Shown here: in pieces, positions 8,119-17,099 of the stretch
Position numbering within the stretch: the stretch's first letter is position 1
Layout of the letters: each line of letters starts with the position of its first letter
Assembly: GCF_007741515.1 (NCBI RefSeq)
Contig: NZ_CP036263.1
Location: 5,691,178-5,755,177 of the forward strand
DNA length: 64,000 nucleotides
Reading direction: 5' to 3'
Origin: Adhaeretor mobilis
GTDB taxonomy: Bacteria; Planctomycetota; Planctomycetia; Pirellulales; Lacipirellulaceae
The notes under the pieces: model-generated
What the model was told of the DNA's origin: nothing
Database searches by the model: none
Seen by the model: the letters and a program-made list of their open reading frames with translations, nothing else
Translations under genes and position numbers: made by a program

Positions 8119-9045
8119 ATGAGCAATTCCGATCAAACCATCATCATCACCGGCGCCAGTGGCCTCGTCGGCTCGGCCCTGGTTAATGCCCTCGAAAACG
8201 ACGGCCACAAAGTCATCCGCGCCGTGCGCCGCGAAGTGAAAGACTCCGCACGTGAGTTGCACTGGGATCCCAACAAAGGCGAGATCGATGCAGTCCGCTT
8301 TGAAGATGCGGATGCAGTCATCCATCTGGCCGGCGAAGGCATCGCAGACAGCCGTTGGTCGGACGCCGTCAAGCAGCGCATCCTCCACTCTCGTACCAAG
8401 GGCACGCTGCTGATCGCGGAAACAATTGCCAACTGTCAGAACAAACCGCACACACTCGCCTGCGCCTCGGCCATCGGCTACTACGGCGATCGGGGCGACA
8501 GCGTGCTTACCGAACAATCAGACCCTGGCGAGGGCTTCCTTCCCGACGTCTGCCAACAGTGGGAAGCCTCCTGCGAACCGGCCCGCGATGCAGGCATTCG
8601 CGTAGCGAACATGCGCATCGGAGTCGTGCTCAGTCCCAAAGGTGGCGCGCTGGCCAAGATGCTCACCCCGTTCAAGATGGGCGTCGGTGGTGTCCTCGGC
8701 AACGGCCAGCAATACTTCAGTTGGATTGCGCTGGATGACTTGGTCGCGGGCATTGTTCATGTGATCAACACGCCCACGCTCTCCGGCCCGGTGAACATGA
8801 CCGCCCCAAACCCGGTAACAAATCACAAATACACAAAAACTCTAGGGAGCGTGCTCGGTCGCCCGACGTTCCTCCCCATGCCCGCCTTTGTCGCAAGGCT
8901 CGCCTTCGGCGAAATGGCCGACGCACTGCTACTTGCCAGCACTCGTGTGAAACCCACGGTACTCAGCGACACGGGATATCACTTTGAGTATCCCGAGTTG
9001 GAACCTGCGCTAGAGCATTTACTGAATGAGACGAAGACTTCATGA
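8119..9045 (+). CDS. TIGR01777-family (YfcH/SDR39U1-like) NAD(P)-dependent epimerase
   Basis: 308 residues. An extended short-chain-dehydrogenase fold is shown by the N-terminal GASGLVGSAL, followed by AVIHLAGE, SRTKGTLLIAE, the family's active-site region ACASAIGYYGDRG and MRIGVVLSPKGG. The middle motif FSWIALDDLV and the last ~50 residues (LGRPTFLPMPAFVARLAFGEMADALLLASTRVKP, written here only as a span near residues 245-280) are the DUF1731 tail specific to this family. The physiological substrate is unknown across the family. The gene stands alone. Confidence 0.93.
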   Translation: MSNSDQTIIITGASGLVGSALVNALENDGHKVIRAVRREVKDSARELHWDPNKGEIDAVRFEDADAVIHLAGEGIADSRWSDAVKQRILHSRTKGTLLIAETIANCQNKPHTLACASAIGYYGDRGDSVLTEQSDPGEGFLPDVCQQWEASCEPARDAGIRVANMRIGVVLSPKGGALAKMLTPFKMGVGGVLGNGQQYFSWIALDDLVAGIVHVINTPTLSGPVNMTAPNPVTNHKYTKTLGSVLGRPTFLPMPAFVARLAFGEMADALLLASTRVKPTVLSDTGYHFEYPELEPALEHLLNETKTS

Positions 9046-9305
9046 AAGCTCAGACTTCAATGAAAATTGCAGCTAATCCGCAAGCGGCGGTTTCAAAATA
9101 GCCGCCGGACAACGACTCACAGGAGCCCCGCCACCAGTTCCCCATCCCAAGAAGCCTCACCACCGAAAGCGAATGTTCGGCGGTTGCGGATCGACGTAGT
9201 AGATTCCATACCCCTCCATCCGTTCCATACCCGAGCTTCTTTTTCTCGTCGAGTTGAATGTCTCTCGACAGGCAATAATTTTTCGCAGGTCGTCGGAATC
9301 CACTC

Positions 9306-9555
9306 ATGGAATATGCCGCCCATTCATCTTGTGTTTCGTTAGTCTTGGCAGTTAATGGCACGGAGAACCGCTGCTCTCATGTTGATCCAAAAGGCGTTTT
9401 TCTGAAGGGAGAGTATACCCCAACCCCTCCCACCGAGGCAGAGTTGCGTGTCACCGTCGATGGTACGCTCAATGCGCACTGTGTTCTTACCTAACGGTAT
9501 CCAAGCCGGCGAGCCTCGCGTGGAGTATCTCGCAACTGTTCCCAACAGCAAGTAG
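9306..9555 (+). pseudogene. possible frameshifted remnant of a small protein
   Basis: One frame (from 9306) reads ...TEAELRVTVDGTLNAH and then stops. A second frame continues at about 9475 with VFLPNGIQAGEPRVEYLA and ends at 9553-9555. Joined, they give a plausible strand-rich tail, which suggests one indel near 9470. I do not recognise the family and the case is weak. The other open frames in the 9046-9624 gap look like noise, and the gap also carries two copies of the GCCGCAAGCGG/CGAGCTAACAGC repeat. Confidence 0.2.
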
Positions 9556-9624
9556 CCGCGAGCTAACAGCTCGCCGGTGAACCGACGCAGCGCCACCTGA
9601 TCGCACAATCCGCTTCTCAATCCT

Positions 9625-10091
9625 ATGCGATTTCTCAGCCCCCCCTTCTCTTGTTCACTCTACTAGCGGTTGGTTGCGACCCGCTCACTAGTGTTGAGGA
9701 TACACAGCTCCCCCCACGGCGTGCAGCAAAGTTGGAGAAAGAAGAACACGAGCAAGAAGAAGCGGATGCTTCAGCTGAGGTTGTGCTGGCTGGGATTAGA
9801 AACTTCGTTAAGTCCAATGGATTCGAGGCGCAGAAACTTGTCGTTACGCTGCGCAACACTGGAGACGTACCAGTTCGTACCGTCGATGCCAACATTACTA
9901 CACGTGATTCCGGCGGTAGTATCATTCAGACGTGGAACTACACGATCTATGCGGTCTCGAAAGCCGAATCAGAAATACTCCCCAACAAGCTTTGGAGAAC
10001 GCCCAAGAGCAAAGGTCATGTTTTTCCACATATGGAACAGGCAGACTCAGTGGATGTCACCGTTTCCTACGCCTCCTCAAAGCAAGGCTGA
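9625..10091 (+). CDS. lipoprotein with FxLYD-like domain; start out of frame at a C tract
   Basis: The body of the protein (from 9651 on, 146 residues) begins in the middle of a signal peptide: LLAVGC is a lipobox, but the only in-frame start (TTG 9651) leaves no positive N-terminus. An ATG at 9625 in another frame encodes MRFLSPP and meets the body at a run of seven Cs (9639-9645). One extra C would give MRFLSPPLLLFTLLAVGC, a textbook lipoprotein signal. The mature part is acidic and helical, then strand-rich ('LVVTLRNTGDVPVRTVDANI'), like FxLYD/DUF3426-type domains. The gene is either broken, phase variable or hit by a sequencing error. Confidence 0.6.
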
Positions 10092-10374
10092 TAGCAGAGT
10101 CCCCCACTCGCACATCAATCTATCTTCCCCTAACTCCCCCGGCGACCCGCCCGGTCACGTCTAGCCCCTCGCTTTCGGTTTAGCCGCGTCCTTTGTTGAG
10201 CAGGGCAGCCCCGCTAAATTGCCTTGATTTCACCCTCCTTAGGCCCCGCGGCTAAGCCGCAAGCGGCCCTACCTCTGACGCCCCTTTCGCGTTAAACTGG
10301 GGGTTTCTCGCGAGGGCCACCGCCCCCGTCCTAGCAACTGGTTCCTGGCCCCTCAACCCCTAGCCCCTTCCCAC

Positions 10375-11805
10375 ATGCATTCTCAAGTTGTCGTTCTCGG
10401 AGGCGGGCCCGGTGGGTACGCCGCAGCGTTCATGGCCGCCGATCTTGGCCTCGAGGTCGCTATCGTCGAAGCCGACCCGCGCCTGGGTGGCACCTGCCTG
10501 TTGCGTGGGTGCATTCCCAGTAAAGCCCTCCTGCACGTGGCGAAAGTCATCAGTGAGTCGCGCGAAATGCACGAATGGGGTGTCGACTTCCAAGAGCCTA
10601 AGCTCAACGTCGATGCGATGCGGGCGCGAAAAGAAAAAGTCATCGATACGCTTACCGGCGGACTGGCCGAGCTCGTCAAACGCCGCAAAGTGAAACGCAT
10701 CCATGCTCGCGGCGTGTTTGTCGATTCGCAAACACTGCAACTCGAAGGTGGCAACCCAGAGACCTACGAGAGCGAACGCATTACGTTCGACCACTGCATC
10801 CTTGCCACGGGTAGCGTGCCCGCCATGCCGCCGATGTTCAACATCGGCAGCGACCGAGTGATGGACTCCACCGGCGCGCTCAATCTTGTGGACATCCCCA
10901 AGTCACTGCTCGTGATCGGCGGCGGCTACATCGGCCTAGAGATGGGCACCGTCTATGCAGAAATCGGCTCGGAGGTTTCCGTCGTCGAGATGACCACCGG
11001 CCTGTTACCCGGTGCAGATCGAGATCTCGTGAAGCCGCTTGCGAAACGACTCTCGCAGACGATGACCGCGATTCACTTGAATACCAAGGTCACCGCTTTA
11101 AGAGACGCGGGCGATCACGTCGATGTCGATATCGAAGGTCCTGAAGGCGATGACTCAGGCGTCAGCGGCACGCATCAGTTCGAACGCGTACTTGTCGCAG
11201 TCGGCCGTCGCCCCGTATCGAAAGGCTTCGGACTAGAGAACACCAAGGTCGAGCTTGATAAGCGCGGCTTTGCGAAAGTCGATAACCAACAACGCACCAC
11301 CGATGAGCGCATTTTCGCTATTGGCGATATCGCAGGCGAACCAATGCTCGCTCATAAAGCCTCCTACGAAGGCAAAGTAGCCGCAGAGGTACTCGCCGGC
11401 CATGCCGCCGCAAATGATGCACACGCGATTCCTGCGGTGGTCTTTACCGATCCGGAAATCGCCTGGGCCGGCCTCACCGCCGACCAAGCCAAGGCCGAGG
11501 GCCGCACCGTAAAGATCGTCCAGTACCCGTGGCAAGCCAGTGGACGAGCCATCGCCATCGGCCGTACCGATGGGCTCACCAAGTGGCTCATCGATCCAGA
11601 GACCGACCGCCTGCTCGGCTGCGGTATCGTCGGCTCAGGAGCCGGCGAATTGATCGCCGAAGCCGTCGTCGCCATTGAAATGGGCTGCAAGGTCCACGAC
11701 CTAACCGAATCCATCCACCCGCACCCAACCTTGAGTGAAACATTAGCCTTCGCTGGCGAAGTCTACTTAGGTACGGCCACGGAAGTTTATCGACCTAAGA
11801 GATAG
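10375..11805 (+). CDS. lpdA: dihydrolipoyl dehydrogenase (E3)
   Basis: 476 residues, the usual family length. E3 reoxidises the lipoyl groups of 2-oxoacid dehydrogenase complexes with NAD+. The FAD-binding motif GGGPGGYAAAFMAADLG opens the protein. The redox disulfide is in GGTCLLRGCIPSK (Cys about 41 and 46). The NAD site is VIGGGYIGLEMGTVY, the second FAD motif is IFAIGDIAGEPMLAHKA, and the C-terminal catalytic His-Glu dyad sits in HPHPTLSE. It comes first in a pyruvate dehydrogenase gene set (lpd-aceE-aceF) that is interrupted by two GxxExxY elements. An in-frame start 2-3 codons away cannot be excluded. Confidence 0.96.
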   Translation: MHSQVVVLGGGPGGYAAAFMAADLGLEVAIVEADPRLGGTCLLRGCIPSKALLHVAKVISESREMHEWGVDFQEPKLNVDAMRARKEKVIDTLTGGLAELVKRRKVKRIHARGVFVDSQTLQLEGGNPETYESERITFDHCILATGSVPAMPPMFNIGSDRVMDSTGALNLVDIPKSLLVIGGGYIGLEMGTVYAEIGSEVSVVEMTTGLLPGADRDLVKPLAKRLSQTMTAIHLNTKVTALRDAGDHVDVDIEGPEGDDSGVSGTHQFERVLVAVGRRPVSKGFGLENTKVELDKRGFAKVDNQQRTTDERIFAIGDIAGEPMLAHKASYEGKVAAEVLAGHAAANDAHAIPAVVFTDPEIAWAGLTADQAKAEGRTVKIVQYPWQASGRAIAIGRTDGLTKWLIDPETDRLLGCGIVGSGAGELIAEAVVAIEMGCKVHDLTESIHPHPTLSETLAFAGEVYLGTATEVYRPKR

Positions 11806-11824
11806 TCACGATTTCACAGCTGCA

Positions 11825-12323
11825 TTTTTTGAACCACAGAGGGCACGGAGAGCACGGAGGTTGTTAGTGAACCCAATCGACCGGATGCCGTGATGAATGA
11901 CGAAGACCTAACGAGGGAGATTATTGGGTGTGCGATGGAGGTACATCGTGCATTGGGACCAGGCTTGCTTGAGTCGACTTACGAAAAGTGCCTGTTATTT
12001 TGGATTGCTCCAGCGTAAGAACAATGCAAAAGCGCAGGTTGCTCTCCCCATCAAATACAAGAGTATAGAATTAGAAGCCGGCTATCGGATTGACTTGCTC
12101 GTCGAAGAAAGAGTTATCATCGAACTCAAGGCCATTGAATCAATACTGCCAATACACAAAGCACAACTCCTTTCTTACTTAAAACTAAGCGGCATCCGAA
12201 CCGGATTGCTTATCAACTTTAACGTACCACTACTAAAAGAGGGCATCACTAGAGTCGTCAACGGCTAGGTTGCGAGTAACCAACAAACCTCCGTGCTCTC
12301 CGTGCCCTCTGTGGTTCAAAAAA
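11825..12323. mobile_element. GxxExxY gene inside 38-bp perfect inverted repeats
   Basis: The left arm (11825-11862) and right arm (12286-12323) are exact reverse complements over 38 bp, starting with a T run, then GAACCACAGAGGGCACGG, and ending GGAGGTT. The unit fills the gap between lpd (stop 11805) and aceE (start 12346) and encloses one GxxExxY gene and nothing else. A second unit of the same build lies at 15071-15432. No transposase is encoded, so if it moves it does so with help from elsewhere. Confidence 0.75.
11893..12268 (+). pseudogene. GxxExxY (PD-(D/E)XK-like) protein, one-base frameshift
   Basis: The first frame reads MNDEDLTREIIGCAMEVHRA, then LGPGLLESTYEKCLLF and runs to an early stop; G-LLE-STY is the GxxExxY signature. 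The rest of the protein continues in the next frame: AQVALPIKYKSIELEAGYRI, then DLLVEERVIIELKAIESI and GLLINFNVPLLKEGITRVVN. Removing one T from the TTTT run at 11998-12001 restores a full ~124-residue protein, the normal family length. The family is placed near PD-(D/E)XK nucleases: the D of 'RIDLLVE' and the E.K of 'IELKA' are the probable metal-site residues. The biological role is unknown. It is called broken on the reading given; a sequencing error would make it intact. Confidence 0.8.
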
Positions 12324-12345
12324 ATAACGCTACAGGATTTCCAAC

Positions 12346-15060
12346 ATGGCAACCGCCGACACCACACCCCGTTCACCCATTCCTAACGACTCCGACCCGG
12401 GCGAAACCGCTGAGTGGTTGGAATCCTTAGATTACATTCTCGAAAGCAAAGGCCCAGAGCGCGTGCAACAGCTGCTCGCCGTGCTCGATGAGACGGCCCA
12501 TCGCAACGGCGTGGAGCTCCCCTTCACGGCGACCACTCCGTACATCAACACGATCCCCGCGGACAAGACGCCCCCCTTCCCGGGCAATCGGGAGCTGGAG
12601 CGTCGTATCAAGAGTTTCGTGCGCTGGAACGCCATGGCCATGGTCACACGAGCTAATCGCGACCCAGCTGCACCCGGCGGACACATTAGCACGTTCGCTA
12701 GCAGTGCCACGCTATACGAAGTCGCCTTCAATCACTTCATCCGTGGTCGCGGGGAAGATGGTTACTCCGGCGATCAGGTCTATTACCAAGGACACGCCGC
12801 CCCTGGCATGTACTCGCGTGCGTTTCTCGAAGGTCGCCTCACCGAGCAGAACCTCGTAAACTTCCGTCGCGAACTGAGCGAGGGCGGCGGGCTTTCCTCG
12901 TATCCACATCCTTGGCTCATGCCGGAGTTTTGGGAATTCCCGACCGTCTCGATGGGCTTGGGGCCGATCATGTCGATCTACCAAGCGCGGTTCAATCGCT
13001 ACCTGACTGATCGCGGCATCAAAGACGTTGCCGGCAAACGCGTGTGGGCATTTCTAGGCGATGGAGAATGCGACGAGCCGGAAACCCTCGGTGCGATCAC
13101 GCTCGCCTCGCGCGAACATCTCGACAATCTCACGTTCGTGATCAATTGCAACCTACAACGGCTCGACGGGCCAGTACGGGGCAACGGCAAGATCATTCAG
13201 GAACTCGAAGGCGCTTTCCGCGGAGCCGGTTGGAATGTCATCAAAGTCGTATGGGGCGGCGACTGGGATCCGCTTATCGAGGACGACGAGCAAGGTCTGC
13301 TGGCTGAGCGCATGATGGCTGCCGTCGATGGCGAGTACCAGAAGTACGTCGTCAGTGGTGGCAAATACATTCGCGAACACTTCTTCGGCACCAATCCCGA
13401 GCTGCTCAAGATGGTGAAAAACTACTCCGACGAACGCCTCGCCAAACTCAAACGAGGCGGCCACGATCCTGAGAAAGTCTTCGCTGCGATGAAGGCCGCC
13501 ACCGAGTGCAAGGGCCGCCCAACAGTGATCATCGCTAAGACGATCAAGGGTTACGGCGTGGGCGAAGGGGGCGAAGGTCGCAACATCACGCACAACCAGA
13601 AGAAGCTCAACGAGCAAGAACTCCGCGAGTTCCGCAGTCGATTTGGCATTCCCATTTCCGACGAGCGCGTGTCCGAGGCCCCCTTCTATCGTCCCCCCGA
13701 AGATAGCCCCGAGATGAAGTACATGCGCGAGCAACGCGCTAAGCTCGGCGGTAGTGTCCCGGCACGTAACAACGCCCCCGTGCCCTTGAAAGTCCCTCGG
13801 CTGGAGGACTACAGCAAGACGATGGACAAGCTCGTCAGTCCCAGCCCAGACAAGCCGATGTCCACCACGATGGGCTTCGTACGTCTGCTTAGCGACCTGC
13901 TGCGGGACAAAGGCATTGGCAAACAAATCGTGCCGATTGTGCCCGATGAGTCGCGCACCTTCGGCATGGAAGGTCTGTTCCGCCAGGTGGGCATCTACGC
14001 ACATACAGGGCAGCTCTATGATCCTGTCGATTCCGACCAACTCGCGTACTACAAAGAAGCGAAGGACGGGCAGCTACTCGAAGAGGGTATCACCGAAGCG
14101 GGCTCGATGAGCAGCTTCATTGCCGCCGGCACCAGCTACTCGTCGCACGGCGTGAACATGATTCCGATGTTCATCTACTATTCCATGTTCGGCTTCCAGA
14201 GAATCGGCGACCTCATATGGGCCGCAGCCGACTGCCGCACGAAAGGCTTCATGCTTGGCGGCACGGCAGGGCGCACGACACTCAATGGCGAGGGCCTTCA
14301 GCATCAAGACGGTCACAGCCTGCTCAACGCGATCGCGTTCCCGACGGTCCGCGCTTACGACCCTGCCTATGCGTACGAGACGGCGGTCATCATTTTCGAC
14401 GGGCTCAAGAAGCTCTACGAAGAGAACGAGACCGCCATCTACTACATCACCCTCGAAAATGAAAACTACGAGATGCCTCCCATGCCCAAGGGTTGCGAGG
14501 AAGGCATCATCGCGGGCATGTATCAGCTGAACAAGAAGCCAGAGAATCTGAAAGGTAAGGGTGAGCACAAGGTTACGTTACTGGGAAGCGGACCCATCTT
14601 GCGAGAAACCTTACGGGCCCAGCAAATTCTTGCCGAGAAGTACCAAGTGTCCAGCGACGTGTGGAGCATGACCAGCTACACACAACTGCGCCGCGAAGCC
14701 CAAGAATGCGAACGCTGGAACATGATGCACCCCACCAAGAAGGCCAAAGTGCCCTACATTGCCGAGCAGCTCAAAGGAATCGAGCACCCAGTAGTCGCCG
14801 CCAGCGACTATGTGCAAGCACTCCCAGAGCAAATCGACCCGTGGGTACCCGGCGGATTAACTGTCCTCGGAACTGACGGTATGGGACGTAGCGAAAGCCG
14901 CGAAGCCCTCCGCCGTCACTTCGAGGTCGACGCCGAATGCATCACCATCGCCGCGCTGTACCAATTGAGCAAGCGAGGCGAAATCGATGCCAAGGTCGTT
15001 GCCAAAGCGATCAAGGACTTGGGCGTGGACGAAGATAAGCAATCGGCGTTGTATGCTTAA
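12346..15060 (+). CDS. aceE: pyruvate dehydrogenase E1 component, homodimeric type
   Basis: 904 residues, the normal length for the single-chain E1 that decarboxylates pyruvate and acetylates the lipoyl group of E2. Thiamine-diphosphate binding is shown by FLGDGECDEPETLGA and, 30 residues on, VINCNLQRLDGPVRGNGKI, almost as in Escherichia coli AceE. Other family blocks are GGHISTFASSATLYEV near 115-130, the transketolase central domain with VPDESRTFGMEGLFRQ and MIPMFIYYSMFGFQR, and the C-terminal domain with GTDGMGRSESREALRRHFEV. RBS-like AGGA precedes ATG 12346, 22 bp after the right arm of the upstream repeat element. Confidence 0.97.
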   Translation: MATADTTPRSPIPNDSDPGETAEWLESLDYILESKGPERVQQLLAVLDETAHRNGVELPFTATTPYINTIPADKTPPFPGNRELERRIKSFVRWNAMAMVTRANRDPAAPGGHISTFASSATLYEVAFNHFIRGRGEDGYSGDQVYYQGHAAPGMYSRAFLEGRLTEQNLVNFRRELSEGGGLSSYPHPWLMPEFWEFPTVSMGLGPIMSIYQARFNRYLTDRGIKDVAGKRVWAFLGDGECDEPETLGAITLASREHLDNLTFVINCNLQRLDGPVRGNGKIIQELEGAFRGAGWNVIKVVWGGDWDPLIEDDEQGLLAERMMAAVDGEYQKYVVSGGKYIREHFFGTNPELLKMVKNYSDERLAKLKRGGHDPEKVFAAMKAATECKGRPTVIIAKTIKGYGVGEGGEGRNITHNQKKLNEQELREFRSRFGIPISDERVSEAPFYRPPEDSPEMKYMREQRAKLGGSVPARNNAPVPLKVPRLEDYSKTMDKLVSPSPDKPMSTTMGFVRLLSDLLRDKGIGKQIVPIVPDESRTFGMEGLFRQVGIYAHTGQLYDPVDSDQLAYYKEAKDGQLLEEGITEAGSMSSFIAAGTSYSSHGVNMIPMFIYYSMFGFQRIGDLIWAAADCRTKGFMLGGTAGRTTLNGEGLQHQDGHSLLNAIAFPTVRAYDPAYAYETAVIIFDGLKKLYEENETAIYYITLENENYEMPPMPKGCEEGIIAGMYQLNKKPENLKGKGEHKVTLLGSGPILRETLRAQQILAEKYQVSSDVWSMTSYTQLRREAQECERWNMMHPTKKAKVPYIAEQLKGIEHPVVAASDYVQALPEQIDPWVPGGLTVLGTDGMGRSESREALRRHFEVDAECITIAALYQLSKRGEIDAKVVAKAIKDLGVDEDKQSALYA

Positions 15061-15070
15061 ACCTAAATGA

Positions 15071-15432
15071 TTTTGAACCACAGAGGACACGGAGGTTCAC
15101 AGAGAAGCAAGAGAGCACCCTAGGTGTTGGATGATCGAGAGCTTACTGAGAAAATCATTGGGTCTGCGATGGAAGTTCATTCGCAGCTAGGGCCAGGGTT
15201 GCTGGAATCGACTTACTTGTTGAAGATAGTTGAATTAAAGGCTGTCGAATCGATCCTTCCCATCCATGAAGCACAATTATTGTCCTATCTCAAGATGAGC
15301 AATCTTCGAGTCAGCCTCCTACTAAACTTTAACGTCGAACGCTTAAAGCACGGAATCACAAGAATGGTCAACGGCTAGTAAAGCCCTCACCAAGTTTCCT
15401 CTGTGAACCTCCGTGCCCTCTGTGGTTCAAAA
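15071..15432. mobile_element. second GxxExxY element with 34-bp inverted repeats
   Basis: Arms at 15071-15104 and 15399-15432 match over 34 bp with one mismatch and start with TTTTGAACCACAGAGG, the same outer sequence as the element at 11825-12323. The inner ends differ between the two elements (GGAGGTTCACAGAG here), so they are related but separate units. The element occupies the gap between aceE and aceF and encloses one GxxExxY gene that has lost its middle. Confidence 0.75.
15124..15378 (+). pseudogene. GxxExxY protein with internal deletion
   Basis: An open frame of 84 residues from TTG 15124: DRELTEKIIGSAMEVHSQ, LGPGLLESTY, then directly IVELKAVESILPIHEAQL and NFNVERLKHGITRMVNG. Compared with the copy at 11893-12268 about 40 residues are missing, including the strand with the metal-site aspartate (IDLLVE). 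At the junction the DNA word GACTTAC (15210-15216) is the end of 'STY', and the following TTGTTGAAGAT would read D-L-L-V-E-D in another frame, so the deletion probably joined two GACTTAC words. The product should be catalytically dead even though the frame stays open. Confidence 0.75.
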
Positions 15433-15467
15433 AAAGAATTCCAACAAAGCTAACCAACTATTTAGTC

Positions 15468-16898
15468 ATGCCTACACAAATCAAACTGCCCAACTTGGGC
15501 GAAAATGTCGAATCGGGCGATGTCCTGAGCCTGTTTGTTTCCGAAGGGGACGTGGTCGCCAAAGACCAAGACCTCATGGAACTTGAGACCGACAAGGCCA
15601 CCCTCCCGATCCCCAGCCCCCAAGCCGGCAAGATCGTGAAGATCCTCGTTGCCGAAGGCGACACCGTCACCATCGATCAAGCGATCATTGAGATCGAAGC
15701 CGCTGATGGTGCGGGAACTTCCGAACCGGCCCCTGGCCCCGCCGCTTCAGCGGCCGGGTCCGATGCATCGCCAGAGCCTGAACCCGAACCAGCAAAGCAA
15801 GCCCCCGAGCCGGTCCCCGCAAGCGAAGTCTCCGATGGCGGCCTTCCAGGGAGTGCAGCACCGGAGCCCAAGTCAGCACCACAACCCACTGAAGCACACG
15901 CCGATGCTCCCAGCCGTGCAGTCAGTTCCCAGGCAACCGTTTCGAGCCCCTCCGCACCGCAGCCGAACGTCGATCTCCCCGGCGACGGTCACTCCGCCGC
16001 TGCCGCTGGTCCTGCTGTGCGCCGACTAGCCCGCGAGCTGGGCGTCGATCTCCGACGCGTGCAACCGGCCGCCGGCGATCGCATTACTGAAGCCGACGTG
16101 CAGGCATTCGTGCGCAGCAACAATCAGCAAGCAGCCGCGTCGGCTCCCAAGGGCGTGACGCCCCCAGGAATGCCCGACTCCGACGGTGGCGGTGCAGTGC
16201 GTGTGGAGAAAATGTCGCGTATGCGGCAGACCATTGCGCGCAATATGCTCGCTTCCTACTCGAACATCCCGCAGCTCACCAACTTCGACGATGTCGATGT
16301 CACCGAGCTCGAACGCATTCGCAAGGAAAGTAAGGAAGACTACGCCGCCCAAGGCGTGAAGCTCACGCACATGCCGTTCATCGTCAAGAGCGTCGCCACG
16401 GCTTTGAAGCATCACCCGATCGTGAACGCTTCGGTCTCTGACGAAGGCGTCGAGATCATCTACAAGGAATACGTCAACATAGGCATCGCCGTCGACACCG
16501 ATCGCGGCCTCGTGGTGCCCGTCCTGCGCGATGCAGATCGAAAAAGCATCCCGCAGATCGCCCGCGAGATCGCCGAAATCGCCGAAGCGGCACGCACCGG
16601 CACGCTTTCCGTCGACGACATGCGCGGTGGCACCTTCACCATCAGCAACCTGGGCGCCATCGGCGGCACGTACAGCACGCCGATCATCAACCCGCCTGAA
16701 GCGGCTATCCTCCTCATCGGTCGGAGTCGCATCTTGCCACAGTTCGACAAGGCAAGCGGCGAGTTCCAACCCCGCCTGATGATGCCCCTCTCAATCTCCT
16801 ACGACCACCGCATCGTCGACGGCGCCGCAGCTGCCAGGTTCTTGAACGACGCAAAGAGCTATCTTGCCAATCCGGGGCGTCTGTTAATGGCTCCGTGA
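15468..16898 (+). CDS. aceF: dihydrolipoamide acetyltransferase (E2 of pyruvate dehydrogenase)
   Basis: 476 residues. One lipoyl domain (1-75) carries the lipoylated Lys in MELETDKATLPIPSP. A Pro/Ala/Glu-rich linker (about 78-175) follows. The E3/E1-binding domain (about 180-220) reads PAVRRLARELGVDLRRV and GRITEADVQAF-like, and the catalytic core (about 245-476) ends with the active-site block SYDHRIVDGAAAARFL. It transfers acetyl groups to CoA. Many proteobacterial E2 chains have two or three lipoyl domains; this one has a single one. No ribosome-binding site is obvious before ATG 15468; the nearby DNA is the right arm of the GxxExxY element. Confidence 0.96.
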   Translation: MPTQIKLPNLGENVESGDVLSLFVSEGDVVAKDQDLMELETDKATLPIPSPQAGKIVKILVAEGDTVTIDQAIIEIEAADGAGTSEPAPGPAASAAGSDASPEPEPEPAKQAPEPVPASEVSDGGLPGSAAPEPKSAPQPTEAHADAPSRAVSSQATVSSPSAPQPNVDLPGDGHSAAAAGPAVRRLARELGVDLRRVQPAAGDRITEADVQAFVRSNNQQAAASAPKGVTPPGMPDSDGGGAVRVEKMSRMRQTIARNMLASYSNIPQLTNFDDVDVTELERIRKESKEDYAAQGVKLTHMPFIVKSVATALKHHPIVNASVSDEGVEIIYKEYVNIGIAVDTDRGLVVPVLRDADRKSIPQIAREIAEIAEAARTGTLSVDDMRGGTFTISNLGAIGGTYSTPIINPPEAAILLIGRSRILPQFDKASGEFQPRLMMPLSISYDHRIVDGAAAARFLNDAKSYLANPGRLLMAP

Positions 16899-16948
16899 AT
16901 GAATGCGGACGGTCATTTCCTGAGTTTCCCCAAAGGGGATTCGTATCA

Positions 16949-17003
16949 TAGCCCAGGGTAACGCCTAGCGCGCCTAGGCGAGCAACTGCCACCCTGGGTA
17001 ATC
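16949..17003. repeat. TAGCCCAGGGTAACG hairpin repeat
   Basis: Between aceF and the next gene, the outer words TAGCCCAGGGT and ACCCTGGGTAA are inverted copies, with a second near-palindrome CGCCTAGCGCGCCTAGGCG in the centre. It can form a strong stem and may end the pdh transcript, but no T run follows. The remainder of 16899-17099 shows nothing else. Confidence 0.5.
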
Positions 17004-17099
17004 AAAGAGGAACAAGAAGCGGCCGAGTAATTCGCGCTGCCAATCGTCGGAGCACCACCGAGGCCGCAATAAGTCGATGCGCACCGAAGAGAGACCAAG

